Assembly (NCBI RefSeq): GCF_001642805.2
Contig: NZ_CP016948.1
Span: 4,960,001-5,024,000, forward strand
Direction of reading: 5' to 3'
DNA from: Serratia surfactantfaciens
GTDB taxonomy: Bacteria > Pseudomonadota > Gammaproteobacteria > Enterobacterales > Enterobacteriaceae
DNA length: 64,000 bases
Shown here: in pieces, positions 32,897-40,907 of the stretch
How the letters are laid out: each line of letters starts with the position of its first letter
Position numbering within the stretch: the stretch's first letter is position 1
Made by a program: the position numbers and the translations under genes
Notes under the pieces: generated by a model
Databases searched by the model: none
Told to the model about the DNA's origin: nothing
Seen by the model: only the letters and a program-made list of their open reading frames with translations

Positions 32897-32946
32897 TCAG
32901 CGGTCAGATTCGCCGGGTGAACGGTTGGATTGGCGGGGTGAGCGGT
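32897..32946 (-). promoter_or_regulatory. three direct repeats matching the BtsR (LytTR) binding site
   Basis: TCAGCGGT, TGAACGGT and TGAGCGGT occur at 32897, 32918 and 32939, each separated by exactly 13 bases (21-base period). On the btsT strand they read ACCGCTCA, ACCGTTCA, ACCGCTGA. The known E. coli BtsR motif is two ACC(G/A)CT(C/T)A repeats spaced by 13. The cluster lies 160-210 bases upstream of the btsT start. Confidence 0.85.
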
Positions 32947-32996
32947 TGGCGGCCTGAATCAGAGAGTCGGCCGCCGGCGGGCGGCGGCCTGTCTCC

Positions 32997-33881
32997 TCAG
33001 GCCGTCTGCATGGCCTGCAGCAGGTGGATAAACGCGACGCTGAGCGGCGGCGTGGCCGGTTCATGGCGGGTAAAGACGTAAAAGCGCGCGCTGATGTCGA
33101 TCTCTTGCGTCGGGATTTTCTGCAGGTGCAGCTGCGGGGCGTAGTGCGCGACCACCCGATCGCTCAGCAGCGCGATATAGCCCTGCTGCCTGACCAGGCA
33201 CCAGGTTGCCAGAAAGGAGTCGGTCTCGACGATCTGGCCGTGCGGCGTGTAGCGTTCGGCGATCTCGCGGATGGCGGCATGCCCCACCGAGCAGGAGCGC
33301 GGCACCACCCATTTGGCCTCGGCCGGCGGCTGCCCGGCCGCGCTAAGGTCGCCTCCCTGATAGAGCGAGAAGCGCTCGCTCTTCAGCGCCTGCATCGCCA
33401 GATCGGCGCCGCCCGCCGCGCCGTTCAGGCTGCTGACCGCCAAATCCAGCTCGCAGTTTCGCAGCCGGGCCAGCAGGCCTTCCGGGCCGTCTTCCACCAC
33501 CGTCACCCGGGTATGCGGGTAGCGGCGGTTGAAGCCTTCGAGCACCTGAGGCAGATAGCACAGCAGCGGATCGACGCTCATCCCCACCCGCAGGCGCTTC
33601 TCGCCGTCAGCGCTCAGGCCGCGCAGCTCGTCAAACGCGTTGAGCAACTGGTTGGTGGCGGCGTCTATCCGCCGGTAAAACAGTTCGCCGACCGCCGTCA
33701 GGCGCACGCCGCGGTTGCTGCGCTCCAGCAGCCGCGCGCCGACGGTCATTTCCAGCTCTTTCAGCACCCGGCTGAGCGTCGGTTGCGAGATGGCCAGCTT
33801 TTTCGCGGCCTCGTGCAAGCTTCCACAGTGGACAATGTCTTTGAACATCGTCAGATGCGCCAGCTTTGGCATGGTTTTCAT
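32997..33881 (-). CDS. LysR-family transcriptional regulator
   Basis: 294 residues. N-terminal winged helix (FKDIVHCGSLHEAAKKLAIS, then PTLSRVLKELEMTVGARLLE), then a LysR substrate-binding domain (LRVGMSVDPLLCYLPQVLEG; LARLRNCELDLAVSSL). The start at 33881 has AGGGAG seven bases upstream. It is 27 bases downstream of the MgtC-like gene on the same strand, so likely co-transcribed. Target genes cannot be named; local candidates are mgtC-like and the ABC transporter genes. Confidence 0.88.
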   Translation of the reverse strand: MKTMPKLAHLTMFKDIVHCGSLHEAAKKLAISQPTLSRVLKELEMTVGARLLERSNRGVRLTAVGELFYRRIDAATNQLLNAFDELRGLSADGEKRLRVGMSVDPLLCYLPQVLEGFNRRYPHTRVTVVEDGPEGLLARLRNCELDLAVSSLNGAAGGADLAMQALKSERFSLYQGGDLSAAGQPPAEAKWVVPRSCSVGHAAIREIAERYTPHGQIVETDSFLATWCLVRQQGYIALLSDRVVAHYAPQLHLQKIPTQEIDISARFYVFTRHEPATPPLSVAFIHLLQAMQTA

Positions 33882-33908
33882 GGTTGATCTCCCTGGAAGT
33901 GAAAGGCA

Positions 33909-34601
33909 TCAGCCGGAGCCGGCGATGCGGCTGTAATAGGCCTGTTTCATCATGCTGTCGTTCAGCAATTTATTGATGGTCTGGTCGAGCACCGGTGTGG
34001 TGACGGAAGCCGGCATCAAGGTGGCGGTGATCTCCACGTCGTCGTCGCCGAAGGGTTCGATATCCAGATGCGAGATAAAGCAGTTTTCCCCTTGCAGCAC
34101 CTGTTTGAATTTGGCCAGCGCTTCACGCTGTTCATGCTCGAAGGCAATGACGCAAATCTGGTAGGTGGATTCGCCGTTAACGTCATTGAAGGGCTGTTTG
34201 TTGACCATATTGACCAGCGGGCGCAACAGGGTGTTGGCGGCGAGCACGAACAGCGTGGCGGCCAGCGCGTCGCCGTACAGGCCGCAGCCGGCGCAGGCGC
34301 CGACCGCTGCGGAGCCCCAGAGCGTGGCGGCGGTGTTCAGGCCGCGGATGTTCATCCCTTCCTTCATGATGGCCCCGGCACCGAGAAAGCCGACGCCGGA
34401 GACCACGTAGGAGATGACGCGCACCGCGCCGCCGCTGCCGTCGATGGTCATGGCCAGATGGACGAAGATCGCCGCGCTGGTGGCCACCAGCGTGTTGGTG
34501 CGCAGCCCGGCGGTGCGCTGGCGGAACTGTCTTTCGTAGCCGATGGCGGCGCCCAGGACGGACGCGGTCAGCAGCGTCAGCAGCGTATGAATGAAATGCA
34601 T
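33909..34601 (-). CDS. MgtC/SapB family inner-membrane protein
   Basis: 230 residues from ATG 34601 (MHFIHTLLTLLTASVLGAAI); the GTG extension to 34640 is not family-like. Four or five N-terminal helices carry the MgtC signature (GYERQFRQRTAGLRTNTLVA; GVGFLGAGAIMKEG; GLNTAATLWGSAAVG), followed by a C-terminal ACT-like cytoplasmic domain. MgtC homologues affect Mg2+ homeostasis, acid tolerance and F1Fo ATPase, and are linked to survival in host cells. No mgtB neighbour is present. Confidence 0.88.
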   Translation of the reverse strand: MHFIHTLLTLLTASVLGAAIGYERQFRQRTAGLRTNTLVATSAAIFVHLAMTIDGSGGAVRVISYVVSGVGFLGAGAIMKEGMNIRGLNTAATLWGSAAVGACAGCGLYGDALAATLFVLAANTLLRPLVNMVNKQPFNDVNGESTYQICVIAFEHEQREALAKFKQVLQGENCFISHLDIEPFGDDDVEITATLMPASVTTPVLDQTINKLLNDSMMKQAYYSRIAGSG

Positions 34602-34713
34602 GATAATAACTCGATGTATTATCCGCTTATCATGAGCCACCCGTGGTGGGGTAACTCTTGATAAACAGGTAGTTAAGTTGGCGGGATTCCGTCCCGCCAG
34701 TCCAGGGCGGCGC

Positions 34714-35493
34714 TCAGTGCGCGGCGGCGATCTGCCGGCTGAGCGCCTCGCTGATTTTGTCCGTCAGCGGCTGCATCCCCTCGCGGGTGCGCGCCTCGCG
34801 GCGCTGCGTGATGTGATAGCAGCCGTCGAGGGTGCCGGCGCCCAGCAGGAGGATGCGGTCAGACATCATCACCGCCTCCTCTACGCTGTGGGTGACCAGC
34901 ACGATGGAGCGGGTTTTGATCTGGCGCGTGCTCCAGATCCGCAGCAGATCGCTGCGCAGGTGCTCACCGGTATAGACGTCCAGCGCGGAAAACGGCTCGT
35001 CCAGCAACAGCAGCATCGGTTCAACCGCCAGCGCACGCGCGAAGCCGACCCGCTGGCGCATGCCACCGGAAAGCTCGCGCGGGTAGGCGTCGCGGTAGGG
35101 CGCGAGCCCGACCAAATCGAGCATTTTCAGCGTTTGGGCTTCGACCACCTGCGGCGGCAGATCCTGCGCCTGCAGCCCGAAGGCGATATTTTGGTAGACG
35201 TTCAGCCACGGGAAAATGGCGAAGGTCTGGAACACCATGTTGATCTGCGGATTCGGCCCCGAGACTTTTTTATCCCCCAGCATCACGCTGCCCAGATCCG
35301 GCGCGATCAGGCCGGAAAGCATGCGCAGCAGGGTGGATTTACCCGAGCCGGACTGCCCCAAAATGCTGACGACTTCGTTGTCATAGAGGCGCAAATTGAT
35401 TTCATCCAGCACCAGACGTTTTTCTTTACCGGTAGGCTGAACGCTTTTGCTAACGTTATTGACCGTCAGCAGCGTAGTTTTTTTTACCATCAT
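34714..35493 (-). CDS. ABC transporter ATP-binding protein (NitT/TauT type), second copy
   Basis: 259 residues. Walker A GQSGSGKST, Q-loop MVFQTFAIFPWL, signature LSGGMRQRVGFARAL, Walker B LLLLDEPFSALD and H-loop VTHSVEEA are all intact, followed by a C-terminal extension ending RQIAAAH. It is a paralogue of the ATPase at 37192-37983. Its own leader (tiny ORF plus hairpin, 35709-35802) matches the one before the permease operon, implying shared regulation. It lacks its own permease and solute-binding gene, so it may pair with the nearby permease. Confidence 0.9.
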   Translation of the reverse strand: MMVKKTTLLTVNNVSKSVQPTGKEKRLVLDEINLRLYDNEVVSILGQSGSGKSTLLRMLSGLIAPDLGSVMLGDKKVSGPNPQINMVFQTFAIFPWLNVYQNIAFGLQAQDLPPQVVEAQTLKMLDLVGLAPYRDAYPRELSGGMRQRVGFARALAVEPMLLLLDEPFSALDVYTGEHLRSDLLRIWSTRQIKTRSIVLVTHSVEEAVMMSDRILLLGAGTLDGCYHITQRREARTREGMQPLTDKISEALSRQIAAAH

Positions 35494-35708
35494 GATCTGT
35501 CTCCACCCAATTAAAATATGAGCATGGAAAAAGGGCCGATATTTATCGCCGGGCAGGCGTAAAATAAATGCGAGTGCAAATAAGCCTGGCCGTTATCGGG
35601 CTGTTAATACGCTATGCTGGAGGGGGTAGCCCGTCGGGCGCGCCGGTGCGGCGTGCGCGGAGGCCAGAGGCTGAAGGGTAAAGCGAAGGGATGCTGTAAC
35701 TGACTCAT

Positions 35709-35727
35709 ATCCTGACACTTTCAGGAT
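35709..35727 (-). promoter_or_regulatory. leader hairpin A (conserved with 39888-39910)
   Basis: On the minus strand, ATCCTGA / TCAGGAT stem with a five-base loop beginning AAGTG, starting 12 bases after the leader-ORF stop. Compared with hairpin B the stem shows a compensating change (C-G versus T-A) while CTGAAAG around the loop is kept, suggesting selection for structure. Confidence 0.55.
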
Positions 35728-35739
35728 GCAATGGGATGA

Positions 35740-35802
35740 CTATTGCTCCTGTGACCTCAGCGGCTCCAACAATAAAATAAACAACCAACTGTCGCCGTCC
35801 AT
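35740..35802 (-). CDS. leader peptide A, 20 residues
   Basis: MDGDSWLFILLLEPLRSQEQ, ATG at 35802, GGGAG seven bases upstream. It precedes a conserved hairpin and the ATPase gene (start 35493). It shares the pattern M-x-x-D/E-S-x-x-F-x-L-x-L-L with the tiny ORF upstream of the permease operon. Too short for database recognition. Its role as a regulatory upstream ORF is inferred from duplication and position. Confidence 0.5.
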   Translation of the reverse strand: MDGDSWLFILLLEPLRSQEQ

Positions 35803-36076
35803 ATCATTCTCCCGTTATTTTTCGTGTGGCCATAATACGCGTGCTATTGCCTATTGTTCAATGTGGATGCACCGAATTATGGCGGCAAAATGTAATTTAA
35901 TATGAATGCGGGAAAGATTTTCTTTATTCATTAAACGGGGTGTCAACAGAAAGCGCGAGAATGAATATAGGCGTCATTTTGTGGAAATATAAACCTGAAT
36001 TAAACGAGAGAATAAGCGGCGGGCGGAAAGTCGAATAATGAACCGGCCGGAGGGTGCCCTCTGGCCGGGATGGGGG

Positions 36077-37159
36077 TCAGAACTGATACATGATGCCGGT
36101 TTCGACGATGTCGTCGGCGCTGGCGCCAGCGGCGTTCTGCCGCTGCAGCAGGTTGAGTTTGTACTCCACGTAGGTCGACATGTTGGCGTTGAAGCTGTAG
36201 TTCAGCGCCAGATCCAGGTATTTGACCAGATCGGCGTCGCCAATGCCGGGCAGGTTGCGGCCGCGCGTTTGCAGGTAGGCTACCGAGGGCGTGACGCCGG
36301 AATCGAAGTGATACTGCGCGACCGCCTCGACGGCGTCTGCGCGCGGGGCGAAGCCGGCGTAGCGATCGCCGTCGACGTAGGTCATGTTCTCGGTGCGTGC
36401 GTAGCTTGCCGCCAGGTAGAGGTTGTCCTGGTCGTATTTCAGCCCCAGTGTCCAGGCCCGGGCGCGATCGCCGTCAGCCAGGCCGAAGCGTTGCTGCGCC
36501 AGGGTGCGCGCAGAGTTGGCGTAGGCGGCGCCAAAGTTTAGCCCCGCGCCGGTGTCGTAAGTGGCGGAAAAGGCGTAACCATCGCCGTTTTGCGTTTGGA
36601 TATCCTTCGCCCGGTGAGCGTCGTCCCCCCGATTCTTCCCCTGATATTGCAGGCCGAGATCCAGGCCGTCGACCAGACCGCCCAGGCTGCGGTTGTGGTA
36701 GGTCAGCAGGCCGTTGGCGCGGCCGGTCATAAAGTTGTCGGCCGCTTCGTAGCTGCCGTTGCCGAATTCAGGCAGCACGTCGGTCCAGCCGGCCACGTCA
36801 TACAGCAGGCCGTAGTTGCGGCCGTAATCCAGGCTGCCCCAGCGGCCGAACGTCAATCCGGCGAAGCCGAGGCGGGTATAGCTGTCGCCCGGCCCGGCGC
36901 TTTCCGGCTGATTGAGCCCGGCCTGATATTCCCATTGGCCATACCCCGTCAGCCCGTCGCCGATCTGTGTCTCGCCTTTGAAACCGAAGCGGGTATAGGA
37001 GCGGTCGCCGTTATTGTCAGCGTCACTGCTGAAGTAATGTACGCCGTTCAGCTGGCCGTACAGATCCAGCTTATTGCCGTCTTTATTGACGATTTCCGCG
37101 CCGGTGGCGGCGGCCGGCAGCAGGATGACCAGCATCATCAGCAAGCTTTTATGGTTCAT
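36077..37159 (-). CDS. OmpC/OmpF-family general porin
   Basis: 360 residues with a 20-residue signal peptide (MNHKSLLMMLVILLPAAATG|AEI). The mature N-terminus AEIVNKDGNKLDLYGQLNG, the PEFGNGSYEAADNFMTGRANG loop-3 region and the terminal YQF phenylalanine are typical of trimeric 16-strand porins. The start at 37159 has GGGGAA upstream; the longer open frame to 37429 is an artefact of overlap with the ATPase gene. It is 32 bases downstream of the ATPase on the same strand, so it could be the outer-membrane entry route for the substrate of this transporter. Confidence 0.92.
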   Translation of the reverse strand: MNHKSLLMMLVILLPAAATGAEIVNKDGNKLDLYGQLNGVHYFSSDADNNGDRSYTRFGFKGETQIGDGLTGYGQWEYQAGLNQPESAGPGDSYTRLGFAGLTFGRWGSLDYGRNYGLLYDVAGWTDVLPEFGNGSYEAADNFMTGRANGLLTYHNRSLGGLVDGLDLGLQYQGKNRGDDAHRAKDIQTQNGDGYAFSATYDTGAGLNFGAAYANSARTLAQQRFGLADGDRARAWTLGLKYDQDNLYLAASYARTENMTYVDGDRYAGFAPRADAVEAVAQYHFDSGVTPSVAYLQTRGRNLPGIGDADLVKYLDLALNYSFNANMSTYVEYKLNLLQRQNAAGASADDIVETGIMYQF

Positions 37160-37191
37160 TTCAATTCCCCAAGTGGATGAAAACAGGGCCA

Positions 37192-37983
37192 TTAACCGGC
37201 CGATTGCGCTTGCGCGATTTTTTTGTACAGGCAGCTGCGGATCCGAGCGGTGAGGTGCCGCAGGCTTTCCCGGTTGCGCGCCGCGCGCGGGAGGTTGACG
37301 CTGAATTCGTCGTCGATCCGTTTGCTGGTCGCGTCCAGGATCAGCACCCGATCGGACATCAGCACCGCCTCTTCGACGTCGTGCGTCACCATCACCATGG
37401 CGCGCGTGCGCAGCCGGTTTTCCCCCCACAACGCCAGCAGGTCGCCCCGCAGTTTTTGCGCGGTAAAGATATCGAGAGCGGAGAAGGGCTCGTCCAGCAG
37501 CAAGACGTCGGGCTCTACCGCCAACGCCCGGGCGAAGCCCACACGTTGGCGCATGCCGCCCGAAAGCTCGCGTGGCCAGGCGTGCTCATAGCCACTCAGG
37601 CCCACCAGGCGCAGCAGCGCCTCCAGTCGTTCGGCGATCGTCTGCGGCGGCAGTTTTTGCGCCAGCAGCCCGAAGGCGATGTTGTCGTACACCGCCAGCC
37701 AGGGATAGAGCGCGTAGGACTGAAACACCATGCCGGCGTTGGTGCTCGGGCCGTCGACCGGTTTGCCCGCCAGGGTGAGCGTGCCGCTGTCCGGTGGGAT
37801 CAGCCCGGCCAGCATGCGCAGCAACGTGGACTTGCCCGAGCCGGATTGCCCCAGAATGGTGACGAACTCGCCGGCGTGCACGGTCAGCGATACGTCGCGC
37901 AGTACGGGTTTGGGGCGTTTGTTTTCGCCGATAAACGTCTTGTTCAGCCGGCGGGCGCTGATAATTACCTCTTGAGTCACCAT
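37192..37983 (-). CDS. ABC transporter ATP-binding protein (NitT/TauT type), first copy
   Basis: 263 residues; Walker A GQSGSGKST, Q-loop MVFQSYALYPWL, signature LSGGMRQRVGFARAL, Walker B LLLDEPFSALD, H-loop VTHDVEEA. C-terminal extension with basic residues. AAGGGGGAACCAC precedes ATG 37983. It starts 15 bases after the permease, clearly its partner. Family members import nitrate, cyanate, sulfonates, taurine, thiamine precursors or similar small anions; the substrate here is unknown. Confidence 0.92.
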   Translation of the reverse strand: MVTQEVIISARRLNKTFIGENKRPKPVLRDVSLTVHAGEFVTILGQSGSGKSTLLRMLAGLIPPDSGTLTLAGKPVDGPSTNAGMVFQSYALYPWLAVYDNIAFGLLAQKLPPQTIAERLEALLRLVGLSGYEHAWPRELSGGMRQRVGFARALAVEPDVLLLDEPFSALDIFTAQKLRGDLLALWGENRLRTRAMVMVTHDVEEAVLMSDRVLILDATSKRIDDEFSVNLPRAARNRESLRHLTARIRSCLYKKIAQAQSAG

Positions 37984-37998
37984 GTGGTTCCCCCTTGA

Positions 37999-39720
37999 TC
38001 AGTCATATTTGAATTTGGTTTCCGCGATGCGATACAGCGGTTGCCAGATGAAGATGATGCACAGCGCCACCAGCGCGCACATCGCGGCGCAGCCCAGCGC
38101 GGACTCCGGGTTCTTGCCGGCGTCGGTGACGACGGAAATGAACGCGCCCAGCCCGGTGGCGCTGAGGGTGGTGCTGCCCCACTGGATCACCTCGGCGGCG
38201 ATGGCGCTGTTCCAGGCGCCGCCGGCGGCGGAGATGATGCCCGTCACGATGTAGGGGAAGATCGCCGGCAGCATGTAGTAGCGCCACCAGCGGAGGCGGC
38301 GCAGCCCGAAGGTTTCGCTGACTTCGGTGATCTGCGTCGGAATGGCGGAAACGCCGGCGATCACGTTAAACAACACGTACCACTGGGTGCCCAGCATGAT
38401 CATCGGAATGGCCCACCAGCCGAGATCCTGGTGATAAATGGCGATGAAGGCGGCGATCAGCGGGTAGAAAATGTTGGGCGGAATAGCCGCCAGGATCTGG
38501 ATGATCGGCTGGAAGATCTTCACCAGCCGCGGGTTCATGCCGATCCACACCCCCAGTGGCGTGAAGATCGCCACGCTGAGCAGCATGGCCGCAGCCACCC
38601 GCGCGGTGGTGAGCAACATCCACTCCGGCAGCATGGCGAAGTACTGTTTGGGGAAATATTCCCACAACTGATACCCGAACCACACGCAGGCCAGCACCAC
38701 GCCGAGATACCACAGGCTGCGCCACAGCCAGTTGCCTTTGGCGGCGATCCTGAACAGGCGGTGCAGGCCGAGGGCGTACCACAGCCGCGGCAGCTTGAAC
38801 AGCCACAGGTCAGCCAGCGTGCGCAGCGTGCGGCCGAGCGCCGCGCCAACGTGCGAGAAGGCCAGGCTGTTATAAAACCACGGATTGCCGAGCGGCCGGT
38901 TGGTGGTAACGTCTTCGTATTTGAAGCGCGCGGTGTAGCGCACCAGCGGGCGGAACACCAGCTGATCGAGCAGCACGATGTTGGCAGCCAGCGCGACGAT
39001 CGCATACAGGATCGCCGGCACGTTCTGCTGCGCCAGCGCTTCGGCGATATAGGAGCCGACGCCGGGCAGTTCGACCGAGCGATCGCCGACCGGAATGGCC
39101 TCGGAGGCCACTAGGGCGAACCAGGCGGCGGATTGCGACACCATGGCGTTCCACAGCAGGCCCGGCACTGAATAGATGAACTCCAGCCGCCAGAAGCGTT
39201 GCCACGGGTTGTAATTGAAGCTGCGCGCGGCTTCGTCCAGCTCCTTGGGCACGATGCGCAGCGTCTGATACAGCGTCAGCATCATGTTCCAGGCCTGGCC
39301 GGTAAACACCGCGAAGATGGCGGTGCACTCCAGCCCCATCACGCTGTGCGGGTAGAGGTTGAGAAAATACACGGTTGTGAAGGTCAGGAACCCTACCAGC
39401 GGCACCGACTCCATAAAGTTGACGAAGGGCAGGATCACCCGGCGCAGCGGTGCATAGCGCGCGGCCAGCACGGCGAATACCACAGAAAACAGCAGTGACC
39501 AGGCCATGCCGAGGAGAAAGCGCATGCTGGTTCTGAGCGAATAATAAAGCAGGTTCCAGGCGTCGAGATTAATGGCAGAGACGTTTTGTTCATTGAAGTC
39601 ACCGTGCATGTCACCCCAGGCACGAATAAAAAAGGCAATGAAAAAAACACCGATGGCGATAACGATAAAGTCATTTAAATAAGACTTTCTGAAAACAGAT
39701 GTACCCCGGTTATTTTGCAT
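37999..39720 (-). CDS. double-length ABC transporter permease (NitT/TauT type)
   Basis: About 573 residues made of two fused BPD_transp_1 permease domains: domain 1 at about 60-260 (coupling motif ELDEAARSFNYNPWQRFWRL) and domain 2 at about 375-560 (TEVSETFGLRRLRWWRYYML). The two EAA-like loops imply one polypeptide forms the whole pore. ATG 39720 has AAGG upstream; ATG 39744 is an alternative. No periplasmic substrate-binding protein is encoded next to it, which is unusual for an importer. A leader ORF/hairpin precedes it. Confidence 0.9.
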   Translation of the reverse strand: MQNNRGTSVFRKSYLNDFIVIAIGVFFIAFFIRAWGDMHGDFNEQNVSAINLDAWNLLYYSLRTSMRFLLGMAWSLLFSVVFAVLAARYAPLRRVILPFVNFMESVPLVGFLTFTTVYFLNLYPHSVMGLECTAIFAVFTGQAWNMMLTLYQTLRIVPKELDEAARSFNYNPWQRFWRLEFIYSVPGLLWNAMVSQSAAWFALVASEAIPVGDRSVELPGVGSYIAEALAQQNVPAILYAIVALAANIVLLDQLVFRPLVRYTARFKYEDVTTNRPLGNPWFYNSLAFSHVGAALGRTLRTLADLWLFKLPRLWYALGLHRLFRIAAKGNWLWRSLWYLGVVLACVWFGYQLWEYFPKQYFAMLPEWMLLTTARVAAAMLLSVAIFTPLGVWIGMNPRLVKIFQPIIQILAAIPPNIFYPLIAAFIAIYHQDLGWWAIPMIMLGTQWYVLFNVIAGVSAIPTQITEVSETFGLRRLRWWRYYMLPAIFPYIVTGIISAAGGAWNSAIAAEVIQWGSTTLSATGLGAFISVVTDAGKNPESALGCAAMCALVALCIIFIWQPLYRIAETKFKYD

Positions 39721-39887
39721 AACGCAATACCTTATTTTTCCCATAAGAAATCCGTCGACGCTCGGGGAATATGCCCGGCGACATCAGATAAATACCGCCG
39801 TAGCGGTTGAGACAGACGTTGTTTTCGCAGCGGGGCGATGGGTGGGCCGGCAGAGCGGGAAAGGCCGTCAGAAGGGGAGCGGTAGCC

Positions 39888-39910
39888 GCATTCTGTGTCT
39901 TTCAGAATGC
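39888..39910 (-). promoter_or_regulatory. leader hairpin B (conserved with 35709-35727)
   Basis: On the minus strand, GCATTCTG / CAGAATGC, an 8-bp perfect stem with a seven-base loop AAAGACA, starting 13 bases after the leader-ORF stop. Sequence beyond it (CTACCGCTCCCCTTC) also resembles copy A (TTACAGCATCCCTTC). Confidence 0.55.
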
Positions 39911-39923
39911 AACGCGGATGGCA

Positions 39924-39977
39924 TTACTGAAAGACGCCCAATAGTATTAGCGTAAAACTAAAACTTTCATCGCCCAT
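39924..39977 (-). CDS. leader peptide B, 17 residues
   Basis: MGDESFSFTLILLGVFQ, ATG at 39977 behind a strong GAGGAGG. It lies 203 bases upstream of the ATG at 39720 and immediately before a hairpin. Related in layout and residue pattern to leader peptide A. Regulatory role inferred. Confidence 0.55.
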   Translation of the reverse strand: MGDESFSFTLILLGVFQ

Positions 39978-40204
39978 GGGGCCCTCCTCGGTTTAAATAT
40001 GGCAGGGAGAGGGTAATGTTTTTTACTAATAAAAAGCAATTGGCGGCGTAGGGTTTTTACGGATGATATGTAACAGGATGAATATTCATTTTTTAATCGC
40101 TATATTCATAAAATGAAATAACGCATGCTGATGGCGATAAAGGCGGTAAAAATAAATCACGGCGAAATAAAACGGCGCGCCTGAAGGGGGCACGCCGCCG
40201 TAAA

Positions 40205-40894
40205 TCAATAAACCTGTCTGCCGTTGATGCCGGCGGGGAAAATGCCGGTGGCGAACAGATGCCCGTTGGCCTGGATCTGGTCGTCGGGCAGCATCTCCAG
40301 CGGGAACTCGCCCGCCAGGCAACTGAGAAAGGCGTTGCGATCGTCCGTGCTGGTAAAGCCGATCAGATCGTAGAACAGCAGCGAAGCGATCAGCTGGCGG
40401 TGTTCCGGGATGCGTCGCAGCAGCGCCGCCGACGGAAACGGCAGGTGGAAAAAGAACGCGCAGGCGTTCAGCAGCCCCTGTTCCTTCAGCGCCTGGGCGC
40501 AGGGCAGCAGCTGGTAGTCGTCGACGCAGACGATGTCGCCGGGGCACAGGTGCTCGCAGGCGATATCGGCAAAATGGCGGTTCAACTGCCGGTAGGCGCG
40601 GTAGTTTTCCGGCGTGAAGTGCGCCTTCTCCGGCTGGTTGTGGAACACCGGCCACAGGCCGTCGTGGTAGTAGCCCTGATAGTGGCGGCGGAACTCCTCG
40701 ATCGACAGCGGGAAGGTCACCTGATCGTAACCGGCGCGTTGGCGGCAGCTGATCGGGCGCTGCGCAAAATTCTGCACGTCGCCGTTCCAGCCCAGCCACA
40801 GCCCCGGTTCGGCGTCGGCCGCCAGCGTCTGGCCGGCGCAGGCCAGATCCTTGCCGTCGCACTGCTTGTTCGAAATCAGCACTAAACGAGACAT
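40205..40894 (-). CDS. half-length trehalose-6-phosphate-synthase-like (GT20) protein
   Basis: 229 residues, aligning to the N-terminal half of OtsA (474 residues): MSRLVLISNKQ for MSRLVVVSNRI, GLWLGWNGDV for GLWFGWSGE, VDDYQLLPCAQAL for IHDYHLLPFAHEL, FFFHLPFPSAALLRRIPEH for the FFLHIPFP block, and LLFYDLIGFTSTDDRNAFLS. The C-terminal nucleotide-sugar domain is absent and the reading frame ends cleanly (INGRQVY), so it is not a recent frameshift. AAGGAG precedes ATG 40894. It may lack glycosyltransferase activity or need a partner. Operon with a GNAT and a glutamine-synthetase-like ligase. Confidence 0.82.
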   Translation of the reverse strand: MSRLVLISNKQCDGKDLACAGQTLAADAEPGLWLGWNGDVQNFAQRPISCRQRAGYDQVTFPLSIEEFRRHYQGYYHDGLWPVFHNQPEKAHFTPENYRAYRQLNRHFADIACEHLCPGDIVCVDDYQLLPCAQALKEQGLLNACAFFFHLPFPSAALLRRIPEHRQLIASLLFYDLIGFTSTDDRNAFLSCLAGEFPLEMLPDDQIQANGHLFATGIFPAGINGRQVY

Positions 40895-40907
40895 CAGGAG
40901 CTCCTTA

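Larger units (their letters stand above)
35494..36076. other. 583-base leader/intergenic region of the second ATPase gene
   Basis: Contains the minus-strand leader peptide candidate (35740-35802) and hairpin (35709-35727). The stretch 35803-36000 is AT-rich and probably includes the promoter. No larger gene. Confidence 0.6.
39721..40204. other. leader/intergenic region of the permease operon
   Basis: Contains leader peptide B (39924-39977) and hairpin B (39888-39910) on the minus strand; sequence from 40000 to 40200 is AT-rich and should hold the promoter. No larger gene. Confidence 0.6.

Noticed and set aside
35800..40000. Guanidine (ykkC or mini-ykkC) riboswitch before the ABC transporter
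   Set aside because: The hairpin loops lack ACGR and the ykkC core motifs are absent, so the leader is reported as unclassified.
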